Counted from the first letter of the stretch, positions 1-11,327 are shown. The stretch is DNA of 64,000 nt from Calocera cornea HHB12733 (GCA_001632435.1 KV423923.1:1895-65894); one strand, 5' to 3'. Program-made: numbers and translations. Notes: generated by a model from the letters alone, not told the origin.

Positions 1-362
1 CAGACCTGAAATCAGCCCAGACCCACAACTCTTACCCTAACCAACCATGAAAACACTATAGATTATTATATTCCATGCACGCACCATGTTGAGCATAAAA
101 AGGTGTGACTATATCAGGGCAGAAAATGGGTGCACCAGCAATTTCTAGGTAGACACTGCAAACAAGTAAGACTGGAAGATGGACATTGCTGTCAGAAACC
201 CCCCTATCCTACCTGTAACTCTACCAAACCTACCATAGGATGGCATTGTCAACTCACAATATTATCGATGTTTCGGAAAGAGGAGAAGAGGGGCTTACCG
301 ACGCACTTTCAATAATTGCTGTAGATGCGCTGCTTGCTGAGGAATCGGCGGGTGAGTGAAGG

Positions 363-387
363 GGGTCCAAATGCCCCATTTGGACCC
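363..387. repeat. Perfect palindrome, 11-bp arms
   Basis: Arms GGGTCCAAATG (363-373) and its exact reverse complement (377-387) are separated by a 3-nt CCC loop. It lies directly before the telomere-like repeats, downstream of the P450 gene. It could form a hairpin. I see no U-run after it and RNA polymerase II genes do not use such terminators, so it is not called a terminator. It may be part of a mobile-element end. Confidence 0.7.
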
Positions 388-407
388 TGTGCAGCGCTTA
401 GGCAAAA

Positions 408-500
408 CACCCTAACCCTGTTCTGCCTAGGGTTAGGTTGAACTGAGAGGTTAGGGTTAGGGTTAGTCAACCCAGAGGTAGGGTAGGGTTAGAGGTTTTG
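408..500. repeat. Degenerate interstitial telomere-like repeat
   Basis: CCCTAA occurs once or twice on the left, followed by many TTAGGG, TTAGG and TAGGG words on the same strand, broken by unrelated bases. The change from CCCTAA to TTAGGG polarity gives a partly inverted arrangement. It is too short and too diverged to be a chromosome end, and genes continue on the right. A related degenerate stretch lies at 60630-60695 inside a transposon-like insertion. Confidence 0.6.
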
Positions 501-631
501 GGAGAGGAAGCACTCCAACACAGGAGAACAGTGTAGGATCTTGGCGGTGTACAAATTACAAGGGAGTAAGGACTAGTGGCACAAATGCATGTCGCAGTGC
601 TTGAATCATTCCGTAATCATTCCGTGTAATC

Positions 632-2706
632 TTATGTACGCCGAAGTATACGAAGTGGAACCCGGTCTGGTCCCATGGTTATAGTAAGAGTGACCGTATC
701 ATCGAGCACCCGCTTCCTCCAGCCATCTGTTGATTCTCCAGGGCGGAGGATAGGTTCGACTTTCCAATCACGAAGTAAGAGTGCGAGGAAACAGGTCATC
801 TCATACATGGCAAACCTCCGCCCTATACACGCTCGTGGACCAGCTCCGAAAGAGAGATATTCGGGTTCATTGCCATTGGTCCATCGGGATGGAACAAACA
901 CGTTCGGGTCTGGATAATATCGAGGGTTGTAGTCTAGAGAAGGGTCAAGACACGTTTAAACGAACGGAGGTAAGAACGTACTGATACCAGTGATGTCACA
1001 TATAACAAGGGTCTTGGTTGATACAAAAACGGGAGGTTGCTCCCCTTCAGGGCGAAGAACCGTGTCCTCAGTTGGTCGACGAATAATCAAAGAACCGGTG
1101 GCTAGGAGACATCAGCTGGATTGAGATTGGTCACCAAGCAGAACCTGCTCACGGAAGAGACGCAGTGCCTCCATTAGACAGGCCTGAAGGGGTCGGAGGG
1201 CATCGAAATCGTCAAATGTCTAGTTCGGGACCTTAAGTTCATAGCTCGATGGTATTGCAAGTTTACGTACGGGATCTCGTCCGCCAGCCAGTAGTTCCTT
1301 GACGGTCGTGTATGCTTTTTCCTGCTCGTCTGGATAAATTGCAAGGAGTCCCAGAGTCGCAGCCAATGTCTTGCCTGAGGTTTCTACATGGATCATAAGT
1401 CAAGTCACTAGGTCAAAAGGGGACCTTACCGTGGCCGGCAAAGAGCATAACAAACACATTACTGAACAGCTCCTGGTCGCTCAAGACGGCCTTGCCCTCG
1501 TGATCATTTGCATCAATGAGCAGATTGAACACCGTGCGCGACTCATTGACTCTTTCCACGTCTGTCTTGCTCCCAAGCTGAGCTCGACGCTCTTGAATAA
1601 AGTCTCGCATGACTGCCATGATCTTTTCATGGGATTGCTTGGTTCGCTGCAGTCTGAACACATTGTCAGAGTTGAAACACAATTTGTCCGCGTTCTCACT
1701 CTTTGAGGGGCAAGCCCATGGCCCACTTGGGGACGACCAACGTGATGAGCAGGTTCTTAGTCATAACCTCGAATGCCTCCAATAGTGTCATAGTGCCTTC
1801 TTCAGAACCGGGTGGTTCATTCCAAGACAATGGCATGCCAAATCCAACGTCGGTTATGATTAGAAGTGCAAACTGGCACGGGTCAGTATCAGCCATACAT
1901 GGCCGTGCGGTAACTCACTTTCGATACCAAATCTCCAATACTCTTGGTCTCAACCGTGTCCTTCAAGTCCCAGCCCTCACTAGCTGTCATGTCTTTGAAC
2001 GTGCGTACGGATGAATCCCATACATGATGATATCTGGATGCAGCTCGGTATAATGGCATGTTGAACTGGACGATACGTACAGCTCCTGATTAAAGGCGGG
2101 GTTAACAACACGTCGGTGCCTCGACCATTCTCCGTATGACTTCTCGGTGACCAAGTTCTCGCCAAAGAGTCTGATACCCTATGTAAGCAGCTGCAATGAC
2201 AGCTCGTTGTGCGCATGGACAGACCTCAACCCCTGCACAGACTTCTTGTTCTTGTCAAAAGGGGCCTTCCGGGCCGTCACTTGGCGCGTGACTTCGAGGG
2301 AAGATGTGAAGAGCAAAGGCGGACCCATCAGATACGGTATAAGGGCAAAGGTTTCATGATCCTTGTAGACTGTGGCACACCGTCAGCACGTAGTTCAGTG
2401 CAACTGAGCAACACGTAGCATACTCGTGTTCCGGCCCTCCCATGCGTACAGAACGCCAGCGTTCCACCATGTATTTGGGAATAGAGCGCCAGGCAAGCCA
2501 AAGGGCTGGAAGGGATAGAACTTGCTACGAGTGAAGCCGACAGCCTGGAATAAAAGTCGGTCTCAGTCTCGATCGTGATCAGGCAGCCCATTGTGGCGAC
2601 GCACACGCAGTTTCAGAATGAACTGCAAGATGAGCCATGCTGTTAGAGCTCCTAGGCCGACTAGAAGTTGCGTCCGAAGATCTTGGATATGAAAACCGAG
2701 GTCCAT
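632..2706 (-). CDS. Cytochrome P450 monooxygenase, multi-exon
   Basis: Heme-thiolate monooxygenase, probably ER-bound. The ATG at 2706 opens a peptide with a membrane anchor (LVGLGALTAWLILQFIL). Further exons carry the helix C W-x-x-x-R element (EWSRHRR, near 2100), the helix I motif AGH-E-T-S formed by splicing exons ending near 1430 and starting near 1375, the K-helix EALRLF (E-x-x-R, near 1160), and the heme loop FGAGPRACIGRR (FxxGxRxCxG, near 840). One splice joins the K-helix exon across GTGAGC...CCTAG so that Leu-Phe-Pro is kept. The stop is TAA at 632-634. All catalytic motifs are present, so the gene looks intact, with about ten exons; exact junctions in the N-terminal third are uncertain. 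The architecture resembles basidiomycete P450s such as the CYP5150/CYP5144 type, but I cannot assign a CYP family or substrate. Tail-to-tail neighbour of telomere-like repeats. Confidence 0.88.
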
Positions 2707-4137
2707 GGTCGTTCGGGAGAAAGAGCAGATACAGGCACGTCGCGGGCGGTGACCGGCGGCCGGCCTCATACCATATACCTGCCAAAGAGACTGGCGCCGA
2801 CGTCATGCAGGGCCAAGGGTCGTCGGCACGCAAAGTGATGGGGGGCGGGCGGAGAAACGTGGGATCACAACGGGTCCTGAATGACCCAATAGGGCCCACT
2901 GGCAGGCATGACAGACGAACGATTGTGAAGGGCGTCGCGGGCCTACTTATGCAGAGCTGAAACATCAGCCAGTGGTGCAGTGTCCTTGCCAACGACCTTG
3001 CTAGCGCCGACTAGAAGATAGAGTACTTAGAATGCCCACCAGAAAGACAGCGGGAGAAAATTGATTAAATGAAGAAATTGCCATGCGTAGGAATAGGAAG
3101 CGGTAGAAGCAGGGTATCCTAGAGCAATGTTGAACTTGGTGTCGGGCTTCAGGCGATGGTAGGCCTCCACATACTAGACGTTGTTCAGAGAAATGATGGA
3201 ATTGAGGCTATTCGAGAGCGGCTGCTGTACCGGCCTAGTGGTAGACGACCTATCACACGCGCGGGTATCCAATGGGAAGAGGCAGGAAGGGTATCAGGAA
3301 TGGGAAGACGATAAGAAGACAGGGGAGGGGTATGTCCACACAGATTGAAATGGTCGAGTGGCGGCGGCGGCAGACAGGTCGGGGTGAGGGGGCAAGGGGG
3401 CGAAGGGGCATTGTTCCCGTTGTGGGGCTGAGAGGTGAAAGGGACATTGGTTATCGCGCGTTTGGCGAGATAGGGTGCCTGACGGAGGAGATGCTCGCTT
3501 GCTGATGGGCCGGCCAAGTCCGGAATGAGAGAAACTCTGTGAGTGGACAATGACGAGGGATGGGGGCTGCCGTTGAAAAGACGAAGGGGTCGTGCGTCTT
3601 TGTTGTTGCTCGGGGCAGCGTCCGAGGGAAGGCGATGCTGTTGTGAGGAAGCGCTGCCGGAAAGGGGACGACGGGGCGTACGGATGACGCAGTGTCGACT
3701 GATGGTACCCTGTGATGGTGAGGGATTATGCCGTTTTGTATGTGCCGTGAGGGCTGTGGACTGGGTGTGGCGCACAGAGCGTCGGGGCGGATGAGCCGTG
3801 GATCGGCAGTACGGGAGGGCCGAGAGCGCGGCGTCGAGTGGGTGGGCTTCGCTTCGCTTCCTCTCACAACTCGTCCCCCCCCCCCGCGCCTCTCACTCAC
3901 GCTCACGCCCAAAGACATCCTCCTCGCCCACCCGTTCCATTACACAACCCCTTCCCCATCCTTCTTCACTCTCCCAGGCTCAGCCCTCCTTCCCATCCCC
4001 TGCACATACGCTACCACCTGCTAGACATACACCTTCCATCCCTTCACACCCTTGCCTCCACTGCCCGCAAGTTTGCGCCATTGCCATTCACGTAAACAAA
4101 CCCCGCACCACGCCGCCCTTGAGACCGTACCGCACCC
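2707..4137. other. Intergenic between P450 and kinase, possible gene relic
   Basis: No intact gene supported. Between about 3180 and 2960 the minus strand keeps an open frame of about 48 codons rich in aromatic residues (QFLHLINFLPLSFWWAF), then a stop and a further open stretch, which looks like a decayed membrane-protein fragment. From about 3250 to 3850 the plus strand is strongly purine-rich and from 3870 to 4100 strongly C-rich. This polarised composition next to the kinase start is probably promoter and 5' UTR. Long open frames here are compositional artefacts. Confidence 0.4.
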
Positions 4138-6137
4138 ATGGCTGAAGCACTCACGCTCAACCCAATCTCGTTCCGCCAAGAACCGCCTTCTCCCACTCTC
4201 AAACAACGAGACCGGTCTCAGTCACGCGAATCAACCTCAGCAGAACGCCTCTCACGCCCGCAACCATCCTTCCGCAGTATCAGCGGCAGCTGGGGGATAT
4301 CAGGCGTAGGACGAGGCTTCGACTGGAGATGGGACCTCGATCGCGATGACGAAGCCGCCGTCGAAGACGACGAGAAGACTTCCCCTCTCTCAAAGTCGCC
4401 CAGCTCAGAGACCGCGCGGGCGGTAGAAGACCTGACAATCGCTTCCTCCTCCTCGCCACCATCCCTTCCCCCCATCGAGACATCTCATCTGGCAAACCAG
4501 GAACCCAGCATGCCCACCGGCGACACTACCCCTGGGCCTCCCACAGAAACCCCTACATCCCCAGGCATCCGCCCCTCCCGCCGCGCCCCGTCGCGTCGTA
4601 TATCTCTTATGGCAGGGCGGCACGTTGCACCGCCCACCGACCTCAAGCCAGAAGATCTCCCGCCCGTATCCCCTCGCATCACCCTTTCCCGGACCAACTC
4701 CGCCGCCTCCCTCGCTCTCTCGACCATGACACCTCTCTCACGCCGCAATTCTGATGCTGAGTGGATGGCAAATACATCAGATCCCCGTACACCGCTGGAG
4801 AAGCAGGAGATCACGTATCCACCATCGTACACGCCCTTCCCCTATAGCAGCAAGACGCCTGCACTGGCCCGCAACGCCTCTGTATCTTCCACGTTCTCTG
4901 CCCGTTCAACCACAGCACCGTCTGTGGCTTCCGAATACGACGACGACGACTATGAGGACGACACCGCCCTGGCTGGATTCGGGGTGGAGGCCGATGCGGG
5001 CAGGGGCGCATACGGATTGGTAAAACGGGCCCGGCGAGTGGATGCGAACGGCCTTCCATTTGGGGTGCGTGATCCGTTTCTGCCGCATACATGCTGTTAT
5101 TGACGCGACGCCAGCCCTCTCTTATTATCAAGTACGTGATCAAGTCGCGGATCTTGGCAGACTCGTGGAAACGACACCGTCAATACGGAACGATCCCCAT
5201 CGAGATATATGTCCTCCTCTTCCTCACTAATGTCCCTCATCTCTCCCTTCCCCGACCATGGCACCCGGGCCGCAAAGACTTCCCACCTGGTCTGGTACGA
5301 GAACCGGTTCAGCAGCGCGGTCACGACAACATCGGCAAGCTGCTCGAGTTCTGGGAGGACGCGCACTACTACTATCTGGTCATGCCATTCGAGGAGCCGG
5401 GCACGGATCTGTTCGACCTCGTCGAGGCTAATCCCGCGGGCTTGAAGCCGTACGAGGTCCGCAGCCTCTTCGGCCAGATAGCGGATGCGGTATGACGCTC
5501 GCATTGCTCACGGTGACTCGGCTCACGCATATATGCAGGTCGAGTTCCTCCATTCCAAAGGCATCATCCATCGGGATCTGAAGGACGAGAACGTGGTCCT
5601 TGGTCACGATGGCACTTGCTACTTAATCGACTTTGGGAGCTGCGCTAGCGGCTGGCGGGAAGGCAAATATTGGGATACGTTCAGTGGGACGTAAGTATTG
5701 GGATATCTCATCGCATTCACATCGCTGATTGCGAAATCAGGCTTGATTACGCTGGTCCGGAAATACTTCGAGGCGAGCGGTACACTGGCAAGCCCCAAGA
5801 TGTATATGCACTGGGCGTGATTGGCTACGTCCTGCTGGTGGGTGAATGCCCGTACGCCACGGCGACCGAGGCGCAAGCTGGTCTTGCTCCGGGTAGCAAG
5901 GCTGCTCTGGCCCTGGAGGCACGCTGTGGAAAGGGGTTCGAAGAGGGCGAGAGGGGCATAGAGCCTGGTCGTGAAGGTGAAGAAGCAGATGGCGGTGGAG
6001 CCCTGGAGGACGCCGCAGACTTGGTGCGACGGTGCCTGTCAACGAGCGTGGATGACCGACCGCAGGCATCGCGCATATTGGATCATCGTTTCTTGGCCGG
6101 GAGCGCTGGTTGGGTGGGGAAGGAGAAAGTCCTATAG
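4138..6137 (+). CDS. Serine/threonine protein kinase, PAS-kinase (Psk/PASK) type
   Basis: A 616-residue kinase. Four exons (4138-5064, 5115-5489, 5539-5690, 5741-6137) sum to a multiple of three. Residues 1-285 are a Ser/Pro/Thr-rich, probably disordered region with a short acidic patch; I see no PAS domain in it. The kinase domain follows: glycine loop GRGAYG, lysine in LIIKYVIK, helix C Glu in PIEIYV, catalytic HRDLKDEN, IDFGS in place of the usual DFG-x context, and activation segment SGTLDYAGPEIL. The HRDLKDEN / LDYAGPE / GKPQDVYALGV combination is typical of yeast Psk1/Psk2 and animal PASK, which tune carbohydrate and glycogen metabolism. The segment between the helix C region and HPN-like motif is expanded, as I recall for other basidiomycete members. 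Start chosen at the first ATG with a Kozak-like context (CCATGG). Substrate and function here are inferred from family. Confidence 0.85.
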
Positions 6138-6463
6138 TGCAACCTTGATGAGCGCCATTGTATGAACTTGTCATGATGTTTGAATCGCCCGTGACAGCGT
6201 GCCCAAAATTAACATTATATCGTTCGTGCTGTTGTAGCACTAGACACTAGACTACTTATTGCATTACTGTAGATCTATCCTTCAGAAGATGTATACGCGC
6301 CTTGCCTGCATCGGCACAACAATATCACACATTCACAAGATCGTTTCACACGGTGCATGCTTTGCGGGGTAAAGAATGTATGCCATTCGGTCTGCTGTTG
6401 AGCGACTGGAAGTAAATGTGCCTGGGGTCTATAATACAAGTCGTAACAAGTGCAGCATGCAGC
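6138..6463. other. Convergent 3' intergenic spacer
   Basis: Lies between the stop of the kinase (+) and the stop of SEC9 (-). It should hold both 3' UTRs. I see no gene, repeat or RNA. Confidence 0.6.
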
Positions 6464-7628
6464 TTATTTGATCTTCTTCAGCCTCTCCGTGCCGCGGTCG
6501 ATCTTCACGTTCAGCAGCTCCGTCTTCGTCGACAACCCAGTCAGGCGATCGTTCTGCTTGTCGACCTCTTGGCCCTGCGCCAGCGCGAGTGCCTTGAGCC
6601 GCTTCGCAACGTCTCCAATCTCGTCCAGATTGTCGTCCAGCTCGTCCTCAAGCTCGTTGTCACTCTCAGTAGCCTCGAACTGGTAGCGCTTCCGCCCTTC
6701 GCCGCGAACACGGTTGGTCTTCTTCAAGATCTGATCTTCCGACGACTGGCCGTAGGTGGTAGCCTTGCCAATGCGGACCTGGGTATCGCGAAGATCCAAC
6801 ATTGCCTTCTCGCGTTCCTCCCGCTCCTCGGCATGGCGAGCTTCGATACGCGCTGCCTCAGCTTCACGCTTGGATTGCTTGTTGAAGGTGATCACCGGCC
6901 GGAAGATGGAGCGGTTGAGCTGCTTCAGCTCATTCGTCGCATCTTCGGCGCGGTTGGTGTGTGCCTTTGCAATATCGAGATGACGCTCCGTATCAGCGAG
7001 CTTCTCTGCATGGGGTGTTAACAGCAAGCACAACTCGGGGAACACGGATTTACGGACCAGATTGGTCACCCAGCTTGAGCAGAGTGTTCTTCGCCGTCTC
7101 TTCCGCCTCTCTAGCAAGCCGCAAAGCATTGCGAGAGGAGCCAACGGTCTCTTGCTTGGTCCACCGGATGTCCTTCTTGATCGCCTCGACCTCCTCGTCC
7201 GAATCCATTTGCGCTTGAAGCTGATCCTGATCATCCCCGGCAGTGATATCGTCATCACCAGACGTAATATCTCTAGGGCCGGCGCGAGCCTTCTGCTTAG
7301 CCGTCTTGGGATCGTAGCCATCGAAAAGCGCGGCCCTGTCCTGATCGACTCCTCCTGGGTGTCGACCCTGCAGCCTGTAGGGATCTAACCCGATCTGCCT
7401 ACGGGTGTACGGCTCGTCTGAGGGAGGGGGTGCGCTAGGCGTCGAGTATAGGTTGCGATCAGCCGAGGCGTTGTAGGTAGCGTTCGACGGGCGGTAGGTA
7501 CTGCCGAGGACCGATGAGTTGGGAGGGTTGGCAGCGCCATTAGGGGTCTGGCCCCGGCTGGGATTGTATTCATGGGTATTGTCGCTGACAGGCGGGATGA
7601 GTGGCTTGTTCTTCTTGAACCAGGACAT
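6464..7628 (-). CDS. SEC9: Sec9-like t-SNARE (SNAP-25 family, Qbc)
   Basis: A 370-residue plasma-membrane Qbc-SNARE for fusion of secretory vesicles with the cell surface, acting with Sso-type syntaxin and Snc-type synaptobrevin. Exons 7628-7058 and 7005-6464 join as GGTGACCAATCTG/AG, restoring the Qb heptads LGDQSEKLADTERHLD (zero-layer Gln). The Qc helix lies at the C-terminus (ALAQGQEVDKQNDRL, zero-layer Gln), ending in a Lys-rich tail. Residues 1-150 are a Pro/Asn-rich extension as in yeast Sec9. There is no transmembrane segment and no cysteine cluster for palmitoylation, in line with fungal Sec9 and unlike animal SNAP-25. The single intron has a GTCCGT donor. Neighbour genes are convergent kinase and co-oriented RPL12; no operon-like relation. 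Confidence 0.92.
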
Positions 7629-8169
7629 GATAGATGAGTGAAAGGTGATGGATGGTGATACAGCAGGAGAGCGCGGGGCGAGCGCGGCCTTTAAGAGTGT
7701 GGAGTGCGCGACTGCGACGTCGACGGCACAGGGTTGACAGGCAGTGCCCGGAACCAGCCCGGCGCGTTACCCGCATTGTCGCAGCGCTACGGCGGTGTGC
7801 TACAGCAAGGGTCACTCACCCTTCGACTTCGCAATTCGCCGCCTGCAACGCGAAGCACCAGCTCGTACAGTGTCTGATAGCAAACAATAACGCGATTGTA
7901 TCCTATAAATAATTCACCGAGACAAGATGGGGTGCATATGCTACAGGAAACACTACGGTCGGACGTCCTCACTCCGCATCCACCACTGAGAAGCACCATC
8001 CCTCACTTATTGACCGTTGCTTTCTTTGTCGTTTCATTCCAGGACGATACGCAACATCGTTCGGTCCGCAGGTCTCACACGTGGTTCGCAATGGCATATC
8101 ATTCATCTTGCAAACCCATAACCAGCAGATGATCCGCCATCATGGACATACAACAGCCCTCAGACAAAT

Positions 8170-8773
8170 CTACTCCTCCGGAACATCGATCTCGCCCGCA
8201 TCGATCGCCTCGATGATGTCGTGCGGCGGCCGCCCGTCGATCGTGCACCCCACAGACTGCGCAGTCCCCAGCATCTCCTTCAGCGTGCCCGCCAGATTCT
8301 TGGCGAGCGACTTGCTCCGCATCGTCCGTGCAATATCAAACATCTCGTCGAGCGCAATGTTGCCAGCGTGCTTGATGTTCTTCTCCTTCTTACGATCACG
8401 AGGCGGCTCTGCAGATACATCGATGAGACTTGGAATTGAGACAATCCTTGCTCGGCACTCACCCTTCAGAGCACGGATGACAAGGGAAGAGGCGGAGGGA
8501 ACGACGGAGACGGCCGCTTGACGGTTTTGGATGGTGAGCTGGACAGTGACGCGGAGACCCTTCCAGTCCGAGGTGGCCTTGGCAATATCTTCACCGACCT
8601 TCTTGGGGGACTGCATGACCTTGTCAGAGACAGCATACGAGTAGAACGGCCGCAATACGCACGAGACCAAGAGGTCCGATTTTGGGGGCGAGCGCGGAGG
8701 AGGCACCGACTTCACCACCCGTCGCGCGGAGGGTGATGACCTTAATCTCAGTGGGATCCATTTTGGGAGGCAT
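8170..8773 (-). CDS. RPL12: 60S ribosomal protein L12 (uL11)
   Basis: Encodes 165 residues, the normal eukaryotic length, from exons 8773-8663, 8610-8463 and 8408-8170. Starts [12 protein letters not shown] and runs through the uL11 signature [23 protein letters not shown], with the first intron between GPLGL and SPKK, to the C-terminal domain FDIARTMRS...[15 protein letters not shown]. The C-terminal half binds the GTPase-centre rRNA and the N-terminal half contacts the stalk base. Introns start GTGCGT and GTGAGT. The ATG at 8773 is the only one giving the family N-terminus; an open frame extending upstream to 8877 is not coding. Confidence 0.97.
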
Positions 8774-9585
8774 GGTGGGCGAGGATGAGCAGGGGGAGTG
8801 CGGTGAGGACGACGACGACGGTGCTGGGTGGGCGAATGTAAGTCGGGTAGGGTGTTCTGGGTGATGAGCGGAAGCAATATGCTGCGGCTGAAACTGTATA
8901 GTTTAGGGCTGGTCAGGGCTGCCGTAACACTCGCTCATCGCTCAACAGATGGCCGATGTGTGCGCTTACGTCCGCTCCTGCCTTTGAATAACGATCGGTA
9001 TAATACGATGCTGTCCTTCTGATGCCATGTTCGTTATAACTCTTGGACTGCGTTGACTCTATGACTCAGTTTCCTCTGTGACTCGCGTTTCTGGCCATCG
9101 CTTTCGCGCGGTATGAAGAGCCCTACTCTATGCAAAGCAGAGAATCCACCAAGGGTTGCCATCGCTTTGCTGACGAGCTGAGCTTGCTGGATGTACCGTG
9201 GAGCGCTGTACTCTAATTGTCTCGCCGAATGCGGTTTGCTCACGCAGCAAGGAAGCCGCTGCTCTCGGAAAGGTTCCGCTGTTCTGTCTCAGCGTCACCT
9301 GCAGCAGTGTCGATCGAACGGCCGCTCCTCGATGAACCGAATACGGAGCGGGAGGCTGCTCTTTGGACAATCACAGGCGAGTGTTGTCTTACCGCCCCCA
9401 CCCATGGGACTAGGAAGGTATATAAGGATGGGCTCGGACTGGACAACTCGCCTGGGCATCCTCTTTCCCGTACTCCCTCCTTTCCAAACCGCCTAACCCC
9501 GACGTCAAACGACTGCCCCAACAGCACAACAACAATACACGACACGCATTCACTACGACTCACCATCATCTGACGATACATCACA
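8774..9585. promoter_or_regulatory. Divergent spacer: RPL12 promoter and promoter of secreted-protein gene A
   Basis: Holds the upstream regions of RPL12 (-) and the first eight-cysteine gene (+). A TATA-box-like TATATAA is at 9419-9425, about 165 bp before the ATG at 9586. No gene is supported here. Confidence 0.55.
9419..9425 (+). promoter_or_regulatory. TATA box of secreted-protein gene A
   Basis: TATATAA followed by a purine stretch, 161 bp before the ATG of gene A. Related TATA-like boxes precede copies B (10629) and C (12090). Confidence 0.55.
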
Positions 9586-10194
9586 ATGTCCTTCCTCCGC
9601 ACCGCCTCTCTCGCCCTCTTCCTCGCCCTCTTCTTCGCTCTGCTAGCGAGCCCAACCAGTGCTACTCCCATGGGTAATGCAAGGCATGTCCGCAACGACG
9701 TGGCATACAGCACCAATGGGGAGCGTCTCAGCCGTGGCCTGTCTCCTCTCGTACCCAGGAAGCTATATGCGCCTTCCGCTTCAGATGGTGCGCAAACATC
9801 CGTCGTTCCTCCTCCTCATTGTTCCCCACACCTGCACGCTATGTAGGCGCTCCCGCTGCTCGACGCTCGCCGGCACCGCCAGGCAGGAGGTTCACTTGCA
9901 CCAACTATGCGGAATGCTGCAGCTCCGTGAACAGCGGGGAGGGAACGGGTACGGGCTGCGACAACAACATGTCAAACACCAATACTTGCTCGTTCGTTCA
10001 CCCTTCTACTCGAAGCTTATCCCATCGCTAATCGCATGATAGAGCGGGAAAGCAAGGAATCTGCTGCAATAATAGGGTCCCTGGTCAGGACCGCGCATCA
10101 GGTTGTCACGATCGTACGTACCACAAACACTGATTATAGCAGCTCTAAGAGCTAACATTGGGCATGGGCCTGCCGCAAAACAGCTACCTCTTAG
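9586..10194 (+). CDS. Small secreted eight-cysteine protein, copy A
   Basis: 142 residues from four exons (9586-9787, 9847-9991, 10043-10113, 10184-10194). Signal peptide of about 27 residues (LALFLALFFALLASPTSA); propeptide with ERLSRGLSPLVPRKLYAPS, a degenerate form of the family motif; a dibasic Kex2-like site in AARRSPAPPG; and a mature domain with cysteines in the order C-CC-C-C-CC-C (spacing 5, 12, 9, 6 and 12). The order matches hydrophobins, but the loops are short and polar, so it is not a canonical class I or II hydrophobin. The last exon encodes only the end of one codon, two residues and the stop. Likely exported and processed by the Golgi; function unknown. First of a tandem array. 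Confidence 0.8.
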
Positions 10195-10371
10195 GCCCGC
10201 AAACACCATCGGCAGAACGAGAACTTACGGAGTTGTACTTAATTTCAGTGGGGAAACTGTCGTGTATCATGCTCAGTAATATATCCACACCGACCAAGTC
10301 ATATGAACCGAATGCCAGATGGATGGTCCTCTATGCCGTAAACCTGACACCAAGAGCCGCTGACCGCAAAG

Positions 10372-10379
10372 GCACGTGA
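10372..10379 (+). promoter_or_regulatory. Conserved GCACGTGA element (CACGTG core)
   Basis: Palindromic CACGTG core, 360 bp upstream of the ATG of copy B, with surrounding bases (GCAAAGGCACGTGA) kept in copy C at 11861-11868. CACGTG is the core site of bHLH factors in fungi. Whether it is used here is inference. Confidence 0.4.
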
Positions 10380-10628
10380 CATGCCAAGGCTATGTATGAC
10401 CCTTGACCCCGCCACCGTGCTGCATACATCTGCCCTGACATCTGCGCTCCCGTCTGTTTACTCGTGCCGGAATATGCCGTACTCGAATTATCTCCAAACG
10501 ATGGCCATCGTGCTGCGTACACCTCTTGTTTGACAGTTGTTGTCCCTTCTATTCATTCTTCCTCCAACATACGGTACTCTAATCATCGCCAAACTAAACA
10601 CCCAAATGTTGGAGTCGGTCACTCCATC

Positions 10629-10635
10629 TATAATA
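10629..10635 (+). promoter_or_regulatory. TATA-like box of copy B
   Basis: TATAATA at 104 bp to 110 bp before the ATG of copy B, at the same relative place as TATAAGA in copy C (12090-12096). Confidence 0.45.
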
Positions 10636-10738
10636 GCCAAATTCACTTGAGAGGGGGCTCAACCTCTCTGCCTCCACGACGAGGCCGAGTTTGACGACAA
10701 ACAGCTCCGACACCTTCCCCTCCGTGGTGTTCCCCAAG

Positions 10739-11327
10739 ATGGTGTGCTCGCGTACTGCTGTTCTTCTCGGCCTTGCCATATTATTCTCTGCCTCGACAGG
10801 ATACGCCGGAGCAAGGTTGACAGGAACTGTGAAAATGACCAATGCCCGACGTTTCGCACAAGGACTTCCTCCGCTGGCTCCGAGGAAGCTATGGGTACCA
10901 TCAAATTCAGAAGGTGCGTATGGAGATGCAGTGTCCTCTGTACCAGATGTGGCTGACTTTGCACGGGTGGCTCTTCCAGCCGCTGCTCGCGCTAGACGTT
11001 CACCGGCGCCTCCGGGAACGGCGTTCACCTGCCCTAGTAACGTCGCCGCCATGTTCGCCGAATGTTGCACCAGCTACGACGTCGCTACTGGGGTTGGGGC
11101 AGGGTGTGACAACGTTCTTGTTAGGACTAATAACTGCGCGTGCGTTCTTCCCATCTCACGACGGCTGATCCACGCGTATTCATTTTGAGCAGAGCCGGGG
11201 CAGTGGGGCTCTGCTGCATTACATTCTCGGGGACGTGGAACGGTTGTGTGGATCGTACGTTTGTTCACCATATTCTTTCACGCACCGGGGCTGACTGTAT
11301 ACCACGTCACTAGCACCGACTGGTTAA
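10739..11327 (+). CDS. Small secreted eight-cysteine protein, copy B
   Basis: 136 residues from four exons (10739-10913, 10980-11139, 11193-11254, 11314-11327). Signal peptide AVLLGLAILFSASTGYAGA, propeptide motif TNARRFAQGLPPLAPRKLW, Kex2-like RARRSPAPPG, then eight cysteines: C-10-CC-12-C-9-C-6-CC-9-C. Intron phases 1, 2, 1 are the same as in the other copies. The first intron happens to be open in frame, so an unspliced frame of 165 codons exists; the spliced model is preferred because it keeps the junction shared by all paralogues. The start codon was chosen because it begins the signal peptide. The mature part after cleavage would be about 60 residues. Function unknown; secreted wall or surface protein is the simplest guess. 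Confidence 0.82.

Larger units (their letters stand above)
10279..11327 (+). repeat. Direct segmental duplication, unit 1 (promoter plus gene B)
   Basis: Matches 11763-12791 almost throughout: the ATATCCACACCGAC start, the GGCACGTGA element, the GTTTACTCGTGCCGGAATATG block and the gene itself align with small indels. Flanking sequence outside does not match. Duplication of the whole transcription unit, not only the coding part. Confidence 0.8.

Noticed and set aside
408..500. True chromosome end
   Set aside because: Repeats are degenerate, fewer than ten units, and unique sequence lies on both sides.
3185..3918. Several frames of 77-196 codons around the kinase promoter
   Set aside because: They arise from long purine- and pyrimidine-rich tracts and show no domain or splice pattern.
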